From Fallopia convolvulus (Eukaryota; Streptophyta; Magnoliopsida; Caryophyllales; Polygonaceae): a stretch of 64,000 bases of DNA. The notes below the pieces were generated by a model. The model did not search any database. It had not been told where the DNA came from and was given only the letters and a program-made list of their open reading frames with translations. This document shows, piece after piece, positions 34,637 through 47,366 of this stretch (positions are counted from its first letter, which is position 1; each line of letters opens with the position of its first letter). The translations under genes were made by a program, and so were the position numbers. The DNA lies in the NCBI GenBank assembly GCA_964016875.1, contig OZ024730.1, positions 35,445,795-35,509,794 of the forward strand, given 5' to 3'.

Positions 34637-34647
34637 CTCTATAAAGC
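34637..34647 (+). promoter_or_regulatory. TATA box of the arabinogalactan peptide gene
   Basis: CTCTATAAAGC lies about 115 bp before the ATG, which leaves room for a usual plant 5' UTR. Confidence 0.55.
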
Positions 34648-34755
34648 ACTGTCTAAACCTCCTGCTCTCATCAAGAAGCTTTGAGTAGGAGAAAGGAAGT
34701 CAATTTAATCTACCTTTTTCCAAATTCCTTTCTCCTAACCAATTTCATCTAAGCA

Positions 34756-34956
34756 ATGGAATACACCAAGACTTACTCAGTTTTAGCTGCTGCCCTCTTC
34801 GTGATTCTTTCATTCTTCACCGTCTCTAGTTCTGCCATGGATGTTGAGAACGCTGGGGCCTTGGCACCTTCTCCAACAATGCAGAGCTCTGGAATGGCTC
34901 TACAGGTTTCAGGATTGCTTGCTGCAATTGCTTCTATGGCGGCTTTCTTTGTCTAA
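34756..34956 (+). CDS. Arabinogalactan peptide (GPI-anchored AG peptide)
   Basis: A single-exon protein of 66 residues. Residues 1-27 form a signal peptide (hydrophobic VLAAALFVILSFF, then SSSAM). A very short mature part with the AP/SP motif LAPSPT, where prolines are hydroxylated and O-glycosylated in this family, follows. It ends in small residues (SSGM) and a hydrophobic tail, LLAAIASMAAFFV, typical of a GPI-anchor signal. AG peptides are cell-surface proteoglycans linked to growth and signalling. The ATG at 34,756 is the first in its frame after a TATA box, and the 3' UTR runs toward the convergent gene ending at 35,366. The assignment rests on architecture; which family member it is cannot be said. 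Confidence 0.8.
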   Translation: MEYTKTYSVLAAALFVILSFFTVSSSAMDVENAGALAPSPTMQSSGMALQVSGLLAAIASMAAFFV

Positions 34957-35365
34957 GTTTCAGAGGGTTGTTCTTGTTTTCTGATTATCTTCTGGTCTTC
35001 TAAAGCATTTCAGGTGTTTAAGATTGTTTTTTTCTTCTTTTGGTCCTCTGTACTTCCCTGTGCTTACTGATTATCTCCTAGAGTTGGTGTAACTTGTGTG
35101 TAAATTAATTGGTTCAATTTGGGTATTTACTGGTTCCTTTTCCTAAATCAATCTTTTTCTTCAAAGCAAATTATTAATATAGAATGAAATGAATGTTTAA
35201 TCATTAAGATTTAAGAGAGAAGCGAGAGTAGGATGAAAACTGCTATATTGTCTCATGTTTATGATCCATCAGAAGAACAGAAGGAATCTAATTCACATTA
35301 CAGAATGTTCATACCCGAACTTCCGTGACAAATAACTATCTCAAAACGTAAACCTTGTAGTAAGA

Positions 35366-36814
35366 TCACTTTTGGCTTACGGAAGCAAATAACTCCTTCA
35401 AAGAACGTTTGGGCGCCTCGGCAGTAGCAACAATCTCCACAACCTTGTAAGAAGCTTCAGGAAGAAGTAATGCCTCTACTGCAACTTCAGCAACTTGATC
35501 CCTAGAAATTGATCCTTTAAAGAGAGTATCCTAGCCAGAGAGAAAGCAAAATGTGAAAATTATATGCAAGAAATGTTAAGTAGGGCATGGCCAAGATTTG
35601 GTAATTTTTGTTACCTCGGACTCCATTAATATATTTCCAGAAGGCGGGTCATTTTTTAAACCTCCGGGCCTTACAATTGTGTAGTCTATGCCAGATTTTC
35701 TGATATGATTTTCTGCCTGAAGCTTTGCAACTAATGTAAGTCCAAATATGTTGAGAAATAAGTATGCTGGGTTAAGCAATTGCCCCATTGCAGCTCCATT
35801 GACCAAAATGGAACTAATAAGAACGAACTTGTTCACACCCCGCTTGCGACATGCTTCCACAAGATTCACTGTCCCAAAATTGTCCACCTAGAAGAATAAA
35901 AACCCAAAATTGTTAAGCTTCATAAAATCAGTGAAACCCAAGATCAAAAACAAAAGCAAGAACCATGATCAAATAAACTAGTCGCATTGTTCAGAAATCA
36001 GAACTAGGAACTGCTGAGAAAAAGGTAAGAATTACAAATGAGCAATGTGAACTAACTATATATTTAAAGGGAAAGTCATATGCGAGTGCATTATAAAGTT
36101 GAAGAAATGTATTATGTTTTCAAGTAACTGAAGTGGTTTAGCTGAATTTAGTGATGATGTAAGAGATTGTCCAGAACAAACCTTCCAAGGAGCCAGTAAA
36201 TCCAATGATGGCTTAAATCCAGTTGCACAGACCACAGCATCTGAGTCATCGCCAATAGCTTCAGCTAACTTATCTATACCCTCAGTAACATCGGCTTTCA
36301 CCTACAAGCAAGCGAAATTGACAAACTGGAGAAGAAAAAATCGAGAAGAAATTGGAAGAATCCAGAAAAACAAAGCTCACGATTTGGAGAGCAGGGTTTT
36401 CAGAGAAGGAGGATTTAGCCTTGTCCACGTCGCGAACTCCTGCCTTGACAGCAAAGCCTTTTGCAAGAAGCTGTTCAACGATCCTTTTCCCAGTGTTGCC
36501 CGTTGCACCTGCAACAAACACTTTCTTCCCCGCTTGCTCGTTCTCCGTGATTTCACTTCCAGCCATCTACCATACAAGAAATTGCAATGACAAAAACACA
36601 GAAGTCGCAGTCAGAACAACCAGGGTTCTTTTTCTGTTACATGGAATTCTGGATTTGGCGCTAAATTTGAGTGAAATTGAAAGAGATTTTTTACCTGAGA
36701 AGCTTGAAGGGCGAAGGAAATGGTCCTGGGAGGAAGGTAGGAGAAGGGTACAAGAGATTTATTGGTGGATTGAAAGAGGGAGACTCTGATAAGGGGAAGA
36801 GCGGTCGATGCCAT
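35366..36814 (-). CDS. NAD(P)-binding Rossmann protein, chloroplast type (At2g34460-like), 5 exons
   Basis: Exons on the minus strand: 36,814-36,695; 36,566-36,381; 36,301-36,182; 35,887-35,615; 35,530-35,366. All junctions are GT-AG and in phase 0, giving 287 residues. Exon 1 (40 residues) is Ser/Thr-rich and basic, as expected for a plastid transit peptide. Exon 2 has the nucleotide-binding loop VAGATGNTGKRIV. Later parts include DAVVCATGF, KFVLISSI and SGIDYTIVRPGGL, characteristic of atypical short-chain dehydrogenases related to Arabidopsis At2g34460 and the Tic62-like group. That group acts at thylakoids or plastoglobules; the substrate is not known. The length is close to the Arabidopsis protein. 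No defect was seen. It lies tail-to-tail with the AG peptide gene. Confidence 0.88.
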
Positions 36815-37692
36815 TTGAGGTGTCAATCGAACAAGGAAAGCTTCTTCCCCTTGCAACCGAAGGATTATTATCTGTTACGCAATGGTGCCACGTTACATGT
36901 CCCCGTTGGGCTTCTTCTTTTGGTTGGCTTATCTCTATTGACGAAAGTTCTACAAATTTCTCCTACATGTCTTGTAGAGAGATTGCTTCCAGGCTACCTT
37001 CATTTTACTAATTTTATTGACTTGAACTTACTATACTCACTTGAAATCATAGATTTTACTCAACAAGTATCATATTGACCGCCCAATTGTTACGGCTTAA
37101 GGTCAAAGTATATCCAATAAAATGTTATAACACGGAGTAAATGTTGTACTTGGACCACATTTTTCAATGCGGTTGGTCAATAATCCTGAAAAGAATCCTT
37201 CAAATGGATTTCTATTTGATGGCTAAACAAGGTGATTTGAGTTTTGAACACAATGACAGTGAAAAATCTTTCCAACATAGTAGCGTCTAACCCCAAAAAT
37301 TAACATGCATTGGAAAACATAACAGACTGAACAAATCTTAAATAGAGTGACAGGTGAAGCTGTCTTCAATCTACAACACTAAGAAACATTTAGATAGCTG
37401 TCTCAGTTTCAGCAACAACATTCATCAGTCACTACTTGAAATGCCTTGGATCTGTTTGCACAGAAGCACATGACGATGACCTCTGAAAACCAAATTCCTG
37501 CAATCAGTTCAGCAACAATTTAAGCCAACTATCTTGAATTATAATCAGAAGATCGACCATTATCTGAATGTGAGTAAAAGGCCATGGCCCTAATTTACTG
37601 CATGCACAACTAAGAAGCAAACGAAGTTTCTAAAAATCTATGCTGCAAAGTTGATTACCGATTAATGTGCATTGCTTCATACAACAGCCTAT
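36815..37692. other. Intergenic region between the Rossmann gene start and the MCM3 end
   Basis: About 880 bp that must hold the promoter of the Rossmann gene and the 3' UTR of MCM3. No conserved coding exon was found. Confidence 0.5.
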
Positions 37693-40600
37693 TCACATCA
37701 TGTGGACTGTTCCATCAACTATCATCAGCCTGTTATCCCCTTGTAGCCTCTGTATACATGAAAAATAGAGTATTATCATTAAGATCACAACAAAAACAAG
37801 CTTCTGTTTTGCCAACATGCCACTTAAACCAAGGCCATGCAATTGTTCTTTTGTTTTCATAGGTAGTATTTTATTTAGTCGTAGTTATATGAATACAAGT
37901 GACAATCACCTCTAGAAGGTGCATAATTTCTGGCCTTGCGTAAGACACAGCTGCCTCCAGGTTCACAACCCTCTCAATGTCTGAGATGGATATTACATCC
38001 AAATGGTTTGCCCGCATGTGCTGACCAAATATAGAATCAAATTCTTCAATCCTGCAAACAAACAGAAACTGTTTATTTTTTGACAAGTGAAGAATCTAGG
38101 ACAGTTAATTAGACTTGGTATCAACAAAAGTGGCTCAAAAAATGACATAATTTGTCAGAAAAGGAGGTTCAGCAGGGAAATAATAAGAGTGCAAACTGCA
38201 AAGTCTTTGGAGTTTGAGAATGAACCTTTGAGGAGATAAATTAATATCAGATTGAGCTGCAGGAGGGTCATCCACATCCATGGCGTCAGATCTTCCACTG
38301 AACAGAAAATGAAATTTAGATGTTACTATCAAATGATATGCATAACATGATGCATGAAAAAATTGGCAAGGACCCAGGCCAAAATATTAAGAGAACCAAG
38401 TGACTCCAAAGACACTTTCATTGGAGCTATCACAGTGCTCAAACCCAACAACTGACAATCACAGTTGTGGCACTAGTAGCTTCAGCATAGTGAAAAAAAA
38501 ATGTATTCAATTCCTTAGCCTTGAAAATAAGCTATAAGATCCAAATTTAAGGAATATTACTCTTCAGTGGCAGGGACACTATCATGGGCACTGCTCCTGT
38601 GCTGGTTTGAATCATCCCTATCATTGTGGGCATCATGATCTGCTTTCCTTTTCCTCTCCCATTCTCTGTTCCGTACTTCCTCACGCTCCTCCATTTCAGT
38701 CAACTCCTTGTGATATATGGCAAAGTTCAAAACTGCAAGTGCAGCGTCAACATCAGATTTCAACACCTGTCAAAAAGAAGCAATTGTCTGTCATCAATTT
38801 TGTAATCAAAGTAAGAAGCTGTAGATATACCAGATACAAAGCTGAGACCGGACAAAACTACCAAAATGGATTCCTTATTTTTGAGTTGTGACTTTGTCAC
38901 AGGGATAAATAGGTAATGACTTCAAAACAAATCTAACTTTAAGATAAAATCAATGGATTCAGATTTATTAAACAGCATCAGGTTCATGACATCAGAAACA
39001 TTCTTATGGTGATGAATGAAAAGAGTCCCAAAGACAGTCAACAGGCTTGGAGAAAATCTATGAAATGTATCATTCCATGGACATTATAAGAAACAGAAAC
39101 GAAAAAGCAAAATAGAAGTGATTGTATGTAACCGTTCTATTCAACTTCAGCTTTGCATGAGCAGTGGACAGACGAATTATTGTTTCCAAAGTTCTGGCAG
39201 TGATCGGAAGTGTTCCTCCTCCATTCTGGGGAGAAAAAAAAAATATAGAAACACGTGATTTTCCAACTAACAAAACCAAATCACCAATTTGCTCCTCTTA
39301 ATTGTTTTATCTAATCACCTTTGGGTTTGAACTGGCATTTCTTAGCTCTGCATAAGCAGTTGCTATTTGTTCAGATGCCTGAAAGGATCAGTGCAAAATC
39401 AATAGGGAAATAGTCAATGTGTAGTCAGAACATATATAATAAAGTGGCATCTCTATATAGGGAACTCATCTAGGGAAATCCACTTAATAAGAACTCAAAT
39501 TATAATCATACAGTAGAGGATAATTAGATGAAGCATCACCTCATCACTCAGCTCAGGTTGCACTCTGTGCTTTGCATAGTGAATATACTTCTTCAGGAAA
39601 TTAATTGTGAGAGTGTCACGTTTACGGCCCTTATCTGTCTTCTTTCCATGCAGCATTCTGTTGTATTTCACAAAGACATTTGAACCTGCATCAGCCTCCT
39701 CTCTTCCATACTGAGAGCTTGCATCAAGTAATCCATCACCTGAAATTTGAATCAAGTAAATAAGTAATCATCTTACATGGCCTTGAAGAAATCTATAATT
39801 GTCTGGTGTGAGGATTACCTCCATCTTTAGCAGAACGGAACCTGTGCATCCGCAAAACATGCTCGGAAATCTGACCGTCTATCTCAGGATCCATTTGATC
39901 CAATACAATAAAAAGTAAATCAAAACGAGAAAGCAAGGAGTCTGGGAGTCCAATATTTTTTGTTGGAGTCAATGACCTATCATACTGCAAAAGAGAAGTT
40001 GGTCAATAAAAACTAAGGCTTTTCAAGTGGTTAAGATTCAGACTAGCATCAACTTACTGATCCGTAGATGGGATTTGCTGCTGCAACCACACTGCATCGA
40101 GCATTTAACGAAGCATGGATACCAGCCTTTGCAATTGTGACTGTCTGCTGCTCCATAACTTCATGTATAGCAACACGATCTTGGTCATTCATCTTGTCAA
40201 ATTCATCGATGCAAACAACACCACGGTCAGCAAGAACCATAGCTCCAGCTTCCAGCCTTCTTTCTCCTGTTGTAAGCATAATAATTTTTAACTGGTAAAT
40301 ATATATATAATATAATTAATGTTGGGAATATAAAATGAGTACCTGTTTCTTGATCAGAAGTCACTGCGGCAGTAAGACCAACACCAGAAGAGCCCCTACC
40401 GGTGGTTGATATTGCAAGTGGAGCAATATTCATAATTGCTCTTAGCAGTTGGGATTTCGCTACAGAAGGATCACCAACCATCATCATGTTTATGTCCCTA
40501 AGAACAGTAAATTTTCAATTTAGTAAGATACTGAAGCCTGAGAGATTAAAAGCATTTAAATCAGATTATAGAAATATCAGCAAAAGGAAAGGAGTGAATC

Positions 40601-42742
40601 CACCAAAGGACGATTAAGCATTAGTTTAAAACTTCTCTTTGAAACGTTGGAAACTTCCAATAATAAGTTCACGAAGGAAATGGAAAAAACATAAGATCAA
40701 CATTAACCAACCCTCTCAAGTGTGTCCCATTCTTCAAGTTCTTCTCCATTCCACCAAGCATTAATAAAATAACCGCCTTCTTAATCCATACATGTCCAAA
40801 TATTGATGGTGCAAGTGAATTAGCAAGTAGTTCAAAGGCATCCTCCCTTTCAGCTATCTTCCTGATACTCCTAATATCTTCAGAAGCATAAATTGGAGCA
40901 TTTGCCTCTTTGTTCAACAAAGAAACATTATTGACTATGAGAACAGTCCTGCAATCAGATTCATGAACATAAGCTTTAGATTATAAAATTTGGAGAAGAT
41001 TGCACAAGAGTACTCAAGCAACAGAAGGAACCTGAATACTCCACTCATGCTCCCCTTGCTTTTTCCTGGAACTGCTTTATAGATGCCAACCATTGCAACA
41101 CGGTCCCCAGGTTTGCATGAATCAACCAGGTCATCCTCAACTATAATGTCCACAGTTCGTGGAAGCTGACCAGGTGCAGACTTTTCAGGGACTTCTTGCA
41201 TTGATAAAGTCTGATGGTCTTTGTATTTGCACAATCCATACTCAGTCACCAACAAATTTCCATTTTCATCCTGTGACAAGGATTATTTTCAGATACAAGT
41301 CTCAAGAAATTTAACGCGAAAAGTAGAGTGTAATTCATACCCGTGTGGGATACACAGAACCAGTGGGCAAGCCTTTGGTTGATGTGATATCCCGATACTC
41401 TCGAGTTGTGAAGTTTGAAGTCGTAGGGCAGAAATGAACACTTTTCACAACCTTCGGCCTCACAAGAGAACCTGATTTAAGAATAATATTTAAGCAGCTA
41501 CAATCACATTACAGCATGGTTGGATTTGCAGTCCAATTATACAGGGAAATAGTTTACAAATTAGCCAAATGATACACAGTATGCAATAAAATTCTTCTTA
41601 AAAATGGCGTAAGCCATCCAAGCATAATAGATCAATGAATGTAACATTTAATAAACCCAGATCATCTAAAATCACTCATGTAGTTCCGGTACTTCACCTA
41701 TTCTCCCAATAGGTTGTTTAAAATAACATCTTCAAGTTCTAACTCATTCTCAAGACGAGAGCAATAAAAAAAGATACATTTTCAAGCTTACAATACTAGC
41801 ATAAATTCCACCATACAATTCCAAGCTTACACCTAAAATCATAAATTAGTATACAGTATATAGACTGATTTAGTGCACAGCCTTTGACCTCCACATGGAT
41901 GGCCTAATGTGATTTTTTTTTCAGTTAATGGATTCAAAGTAGGATTATATTCAGGTTCACCAGCAAAGGCCGTTGAAGATAAGAGTGTGAAGTGTCAAAA
42001 ATCAGCCCAAATGAGCAAAATTGACATGTCACCAGATTAAAGAATCAGTAAATAACTCCCATAGCAAATACAAACAAGTCTATACTAACTTCTACTAGCT
42101 CGTTCTGAGAGATAATAGCAGCAAAAGGTAGGAAACAGATATAGCAAAACAATATGCAAGCCCGTCGGAGGAAAATGTTACATTTTGTGACAATGCCCTC
42201 AACGCAGACCATAGAGCCAATGAACTCAGAAAGAAGGTCTCTAGGGGTGACCCTGCGTGAAACGAAGGGCCCATCAAATCCAACAAGAACCTGCTCTCCT
42301 TCCTTCAAGTACTTGGGATCAATGCTACGTGTGACTTCGGTCACCGCATCTGCAAATGGCTGCATATACTCGCCAGGACTCCTCAACAACCTAACAATCA
42401 CAACCATAAAATAAATTCATCAGAGACCGAAAAACCCTAAAAATACAGAGACGGCAAGCAAAGCGGAGAACCTGCGAGCCAAGTCGCTATTGTAGTCGTG
42501 GAGGTCGGATATGTTGACGATGAGGCGGCGGCGGCGCTTGTTGTGAATCATGCTTCGGATCTCCTCCATGTAAACTCCCTGACCAACCTGTTGAATTCGG
42601 AAGAGGGAGAGAGAAGGTTAGGGATTCGAAATTGAAATTAACAAAAGGAAAGTGAGGAGAAGGAAGGGGAAATTACATCATGGTCTAAGAACTCGAGGAA
42701 TGTACGCTTGTGTGCTGCGAAAGCTTCTTGACTGATCTCCAT
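37693..42742 (-). CDS. MCM3: DNA replication licensing factor MCM3, complete, 16 exons
   Basis: Subunit of the MCM2-7 replicative helicase, nuclear. Exons (minus): 42,742-42,677; 42,587-42,472; 42,390-42,182; 41,471-41,341; 41,270-41,032; 40,948-40,712; 40,497-40,343; 40,266-40,058; 39,984-39,819; 39,739-39,540; 39,378-39,319; 39,225-39,133; 38,766-38,561; 38,297-38,226; 38,051-37,910; 37,749-37,693. All borders are GT-AG and the sum is 2,358 nt, or 785 residues plus stop, close to the Arabidopsis length. Landmarks: N-terminal [21 protein letters not shown]-fold region [14 protein letters not shown]; Walker [10 protein letters not shown]; Walker [10 protein letters not shown]; sensor AANP; arginine finger LLSRFDL; a charged linker with ERKRK that may be a nuclear signal; and a C-terminal winged-helix part ending [15 protein letters not shown]. 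The last exon is only 57 nt. Start chosen because the family begins at this short N-terminus. It appears functional. Confidence 0.95.
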
Positions 42743-42827
42743 GGCTTCTTCGGCTCTACTTCGCTGCGGAGATAGGGGGAGGGAGAGAAAGGGGCGGGCA
42801 GCAAATGGATTGGAAACTGAGAGTAGA

Positions 42828-42890
42828 GTATTTCGCCGCCTAAGTTATGCGTTTTGGCGGGAAAAGCACGTATTGTTCGGCGGGAAAAAA
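42828..42890 (-). promoter_or_regulatory. E2F-type sites in the MCM3 promoter
   Basis: TTTGGCGGGAAAA (42,853-42,865) and TTCGGCGGGAAAAAA (42,876-42,890) match the E2F/DP consensus, and TTTCGCCGCC at 42,831-42,840 is a weaker third. They lie about 90-150 bp before the MCM3 ATG. Plant MCM genes are known S-phase targets of E2F, so G1/S regulation is expected. Confidence 0.8.
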
Positions 42891-43694
42891 TCCCTTTTTT
42901 CCTTTTTTTAAAGGGGCTAATTAAAAAATTTCCTTTTTTTCCTTCATTATTAGTATTTTTTTTAAAGGGGCTAATTACTCTTCGGTTGAAATATAAATTT
43001 TAATTGCATGAGATAATTTAATATCTTTTTTTTACCATGGAGCGATATTATTTTAATTTTTATGTGTAAATAATTTAATATCTTTTTTTTACTATGGAGC
43101 GATATTATTTTAATTTTTATGTGTAAAAAAAAGTATTTTATTTAATTTCTTAATAATGGATTAAACTTGTAAAAAAAATATTTTAAAAATAAATCTGACA
43201 AGTTTTATTTCAATAGATGGGGGAATTAAAATTTTTAAAAGTGTATGCTTAAGGAGATTTTTAAGTCTCTTTTAAACAGAAAAAGGGAGAAAAGGGGAAA
43301 AAGAAAGTAGGGTTGTGGAATTGGATGGGTTCGGGCATATACGGTTCAGTCTCTTCAAAGAGGGTATGGGTATCTATCTCATGTACCACATGCACACATA
43401 TATATGGGCAACAGTCCCCCCCCCCAACAGTCGGAAAGGGTGGAAGTATGAGATCTAGGGGTTTACAACGGGTCATGTGATGACTCTCAGACAGATGTAC
43501 ACAAACATGATCATAAGGAGCTCCCTCAATGAGCCCAAAATCAAGGAGCGCGTTCTAGATAGATCAATGTATTATAAACGTTGTCCTGACCAAGGGCCCC
43601 ATCAATGAGCCCGAAATCAGAGCGTGTTTGTTATTGATAGTGTGAGAAAATGATTAGTCTGTTACAAGAGTCTAAAGAAGGTATTTATGCTATA
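42891..43694. other. AT-rich intergenic DNA with a tandem duplication
   Basis: A 57-bp block beginning TAATTTAATATC occurs twice in tandem (43,014-43,070 and 43,071-about 43,126), and AAAGGGGCTAATTA occurs at 42,911 and 42,964. A C-run lies near 43,418. No gene seen. Confidence 0.55.
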
Positions 43695-43704
43695 TGTTAC
43701 GTAA
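43695..43704 (+). repeat. Left target-site duplication of the second MULE
   Basis: TGTTACGTAA, repeated exactly at 58,709-58,718. Confidence 0.85.
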
Positions 43705-44535
43705 GGTTTTGGTTCATGTGAGACCCACTCTTGTGGTGAGGATTGAGCTTAAAATGAGGACTAATCAAGACCATTGATTTTCTTAAATCTAGGGTTAAGA
43801 TTAAAGCTACAAAATAAGAATCATGTCTAATTGTGCAGCATCCTTCGTTCGACGCTCTCCATACATCTCTGTCTCCTTCATCACTCTTCCTCGTTCGCTC
43901 TTCGACGCTCTCGAATTTTTGATTTCTTCATATTGAATCTTGCTCTTGCTCATTCATATTGAGAAAGGTTTCACTCTCAATTGATTATGGTTGCAGGTTA
44001 GTGTGTGCTCTCTTCCATTGGAATTCTATTGGCTTTTGATAAACTTCAACTTGATCCTACTTTTGTCTTCAATTATTGTAAATTTGCTTCAATTTCTAGA
44101 ACCTTTTGAGAATTTTGCATCACTTTGCTTATACAAGGCCTCAATCTCATGTCTTCTTTCAAAGGTTAGAGGATTTGATATATTCTATTCAAGCTTAGAC
44201 CAAAGCTTAGATCAAATTTGGGCAGATCAAATCTCAATCTCATGTTTCACACTTTTATTGAATGTAGCCTAAAACCTGTTCGACAAAATGCATAGCTAAA
44301 AAAAGGTTTTGTTTTTGTAGATAAAACATGAACAGTAGATGGTAGTTGCTTTGTGCTTTTCAATTTGAATGTTAATTGCTCTGTATGGTGTGTTGAAATT
44401 CGTGTTAGGCATTGTGTTTGATGTGTGTATTGTTTATATGGTTTTTACATGACACGATCTACAAGTGCAATTTTTGTTTTGAACTCATAGAACTATTCTT
44501 TTGAACTATTGGTTAATTATTTATGAAATGACTTT

Positions 44536-45660
44536 ACAGATATTGAGACGTCAAGTAGTGGATGCCAGTCAGGGATATGCTTCACACGATAACCAACAAT
44601 CTGTTTTACCATTGTCACCAACTAAACCAAAATTTTGGCTTCCTATGTGTGATGAGGCTTTGAAGCCATTTGTTGGTAGGTTGTATTCCAATATAGATGA
44701 AGGTGTTGCTTTGTACCGCGAGTATGCAAACGCTTGTGGATTTAAGGTTTGTCTTAGTAATCTTCATAAAAAGAAAGGGGCTACTACGATGAGGTATTGT
44801 GTATGCTCTAGAGAGGGAAAGAAGAATATAGAAAATAGTTCCGGGCAACGGAATACCAAGTCCAATAGAGTTGAATGCATTGCTAGAGTTGCATTTGCCC
44901 CTTGTGGAGACGGGAAATGTGTGGTCAAGTTGTTTGAAGAACGTCATACTCACGAGCTTATGGACACTAGTTCAAAGAAATTTTCTAAATCAAGTAGAAA
45001 TTTGATGTTGGCCATCATAATTTTCTGATCAATTGTGCTAAATCTAACATTGGTCCAGTGAACTCTTATAGGATATTCAAAGAATTTGTGAGGAGTTATA
45101 ACAATGATGGTTCAACGGTTGTTGATTTCAAAATTTTCAAGCGAGATTTGATGGCATATATATATGGTGCTTCAGATGGTTTTAGATAAGTTTTTTAGAA
45201 AAAAAAAAGAGATTTGTAGTGCTTATTACTTCAACTATGATGTTGATGATGAGTATGATCGTTTGACACGGATTTTTTGGGCTGATCCTATTTCAAGGAG
45301 AAACTATGTTGTTTTTGGAGATGCTGACTCATTTGATGCAATATAAAGAACTAACAGGTAATTTTTATTATTTGAACTATTGGTTTTATATTTTTGAACT
45401 TTGCTTCCTATAAATTTGAACATAGGTGTATAGTTTTCTAATTACATTTTTTTCCAAATCTTTTCCATATACAATATGGTTTTTGCATCCTTTACTGGTT
45501 TGGATAGCAATAATAAGTTTGTCATATTTGGGACAGGGCTTATTGTCAAATAGGATGTAATTCATATGTGTGGTTGTTTGAAGAATTCAAGAAAGCAATG
45601 GTGCATGAACCTAGGATTCATAATAAAACCAAGTGTCAATATTCAAACTTTAAAGATTCA
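44536..45660 (+). pseudogene. FAR1-type transposase remnant of the second MULE
   Basis: After an acceptor near 44,536 the frame encodes a FAR1 DNA-binding domain (FWLPMCDEALKPF; YREYANACGFKVC; KLFEERHTHELM), related to the transposase at 26,052-28,925 across the whole stretch. Frame changes near 45,012 and 45,163 split FLINCAKSNIGP and VLDKFFRKKKEI from the rest. The catalytic DATY motif is hit by a TAA (45,344). After an intron of about 190 bp, SYVWLFEEFKKAMVHEP (45,562-45,612) starts the next exon, which stops soon after. The rest of the DDE core and the SWIM finger are gone. Confidence 0.75.
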
Positions 45661-45846
45661 TAGTTACATCAGTAGCCAAAATACATGCATAAGGTTGTTA
45701 ATACTAACATGTCAACCAACAGATGTTAAAACCTAACAGAAATTTCCATCCCAAAAAAGCATGCAAAAAGTTTTCAATGCCGTTGTCATACAATGATTAG
45801 TACTACCAAATTTTATCAGAAGGCACATCATAACTTGGATTCACTA
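45661..45846. other. Junction between FAR1 and Ulp1 remnants of the second MULE
   Basis: No coding sequence recognised. The missing transposase C-terminus would belong here, so an internal deletion probably ended in this segment. Confidence 0.4.
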
Positions 45847-45958
45847 CTATGCATCTTCCTCTAAAAAACCCTGCAGCAAATTCAAGGAAGACGAGAGTAT
45901 TTCAAATGTATAATGTCCTCTGAAAGATGTGATGTGCTTGTTGCTTGATTCCTTGAAG

Positions 45959-45963
45959 CCACA
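45959..45963 (+). repeat. Target-site duplication of Athila A2 (left)
   Basis: CCACA here and at 56,465-56,469. Confidence 0.9.
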
Positions 45964-47366
45964 TGATTGCTCGGGAATGCGAGGGTCTAGAGATACAATT
46001 TATAATCCGACCCCGTTGTAGCACGTGGTGGGTGTCGAACACTCGGGAAATCTACTCGATTGAGGTGCCTAGACACTAGAAAGCTGGAAAGGAGAGCTTA
46101 AAACAAAGGAAAACGAAGAGAACAATCGGGACCGACACAAGTGTCACGTCGGGCCCGAGGTTGGCGAGTTGAGGAAGTCGGGACAGACGTAGGGCAAGTC
46201 GGGTCCGAGGTAGTTGGGTTTGTCGAACTTCAAAGATTGAAAGTAGATCTTGGGCTTTTGGGTTCCTTCTCTAGTAGATTAAGGCTTTTTCCACCCCAAT
46301 TCAAGCAATAAGTGATGATCGGAGTAGGATCGAGTGCTTTCGCCCTCGTTCCAACCACTTCTACACATCGATCCTTGGGGAAATCCCCTTCGAAGCAAGG
46401 ACTTGAGATTGACACATGTTCACTTTCGCTACTTTGCCAATCACAAGCCTTGATTCCTTACTTTCACAAGGAATTGTAGCTCTATGTAGAGTGGGTTCCT
46501 AGATCAAGCACTCAAGGCTATGGAATTGGGGTTTCTAGCCCCAACCTAGCTAGAGTTTTACCCCATAACCCAAGATCAATGAGATCTACTCCATGTGGCA
46601 AACAAAGAAAGCAAACAAATCAAAAAGGAAAGCAATCAACATCATCAATCTCAAACCAAAGCAAAGTTTCATTCAAAATCAAAAGCAATCCACAAACTCA
46701 AATCAAAGGTTTCCAAATCCACAAGATCAAAACAAAGCAAAGCTAATCTATCAACCAAACCTATCAAATCCCCCTCTCTATGGCCGATTCTCTCTCTTCT
46801 CCTTCTCCTCTCCTTCCTCCTTGCTCTCCAAGTATCCTCTTGAGAGTCTTTGAGGGTTGGGTTCCTTGCTAAGTGTGGGAACCTCCTAAAATTAGAAGAC
46901 AAGAGAGCCTTTATAGATGAGGGGCAAAAGTGGAAGTCACCATTTCGTGCCTTGGAGCCCAAGCACCAATCGACCGACTCGGCCCGACACGGAGGACCTC
47001 GGGCCCTACTTACTGTGCAAGTCGGTCCGAGGTTGAAAACTTCAACTCGGGCCCGGCTTGGTTCCATCTCGGTCCGGACCTCGTTCCACCTTCTTCTTGT
47101 TGGCTTTTCTCTTGTTCTTCTTCATGGCTTGCTCCTCTCTTTCCCTCTTTAGCTCGGGCCTTGCTCCATGTCTCGACTCTCCTTCAAAATGACCCTTGAT
47201 CCATGCCAAATTACCTACAAAACACATAAAACGCGCATAGTCTCCGAATCTCATAGAAATACGGGAACTAAGCTAAAAAGGAACAAAACACACGAGAAAA
47301 GGGGAAAAAGAAACAAATTTACAAAGGAAATCACATATAAAAACACCACCAAATAAAGAGACATCA
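45964..47366 (-). repeat. 3' LTR of Athila A2
   Basis: Minus strand starts TGATGTCTCTTT and ends GAGCAATCA. It is nearly identical to 55,061-56,464. CTCGGGCCCGA-like words are at about 46,125-46,215 and 46,975-47,080. Apparent reading frames in it are LTR sequence, not genes. Confidence 0.95.

Noticed and set aside
37443..37499. Possible alternative last exon of MCM3 ending in TAG
   Set aside because: It splices in frame but gives a tail unlike any MCM3; the 37,749-37,693 exon gives the conserved end.
43991..44272. Possible small gene at the left of the second MULE
   Set aside because: No conserved motif; it lies in the 5' non-coding part before the FAR1 exon.
46593..47254. Open frames repeated at 55,690-56,352
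   Set aside because: They lie wholly within the two LTR copies of Athila A2.
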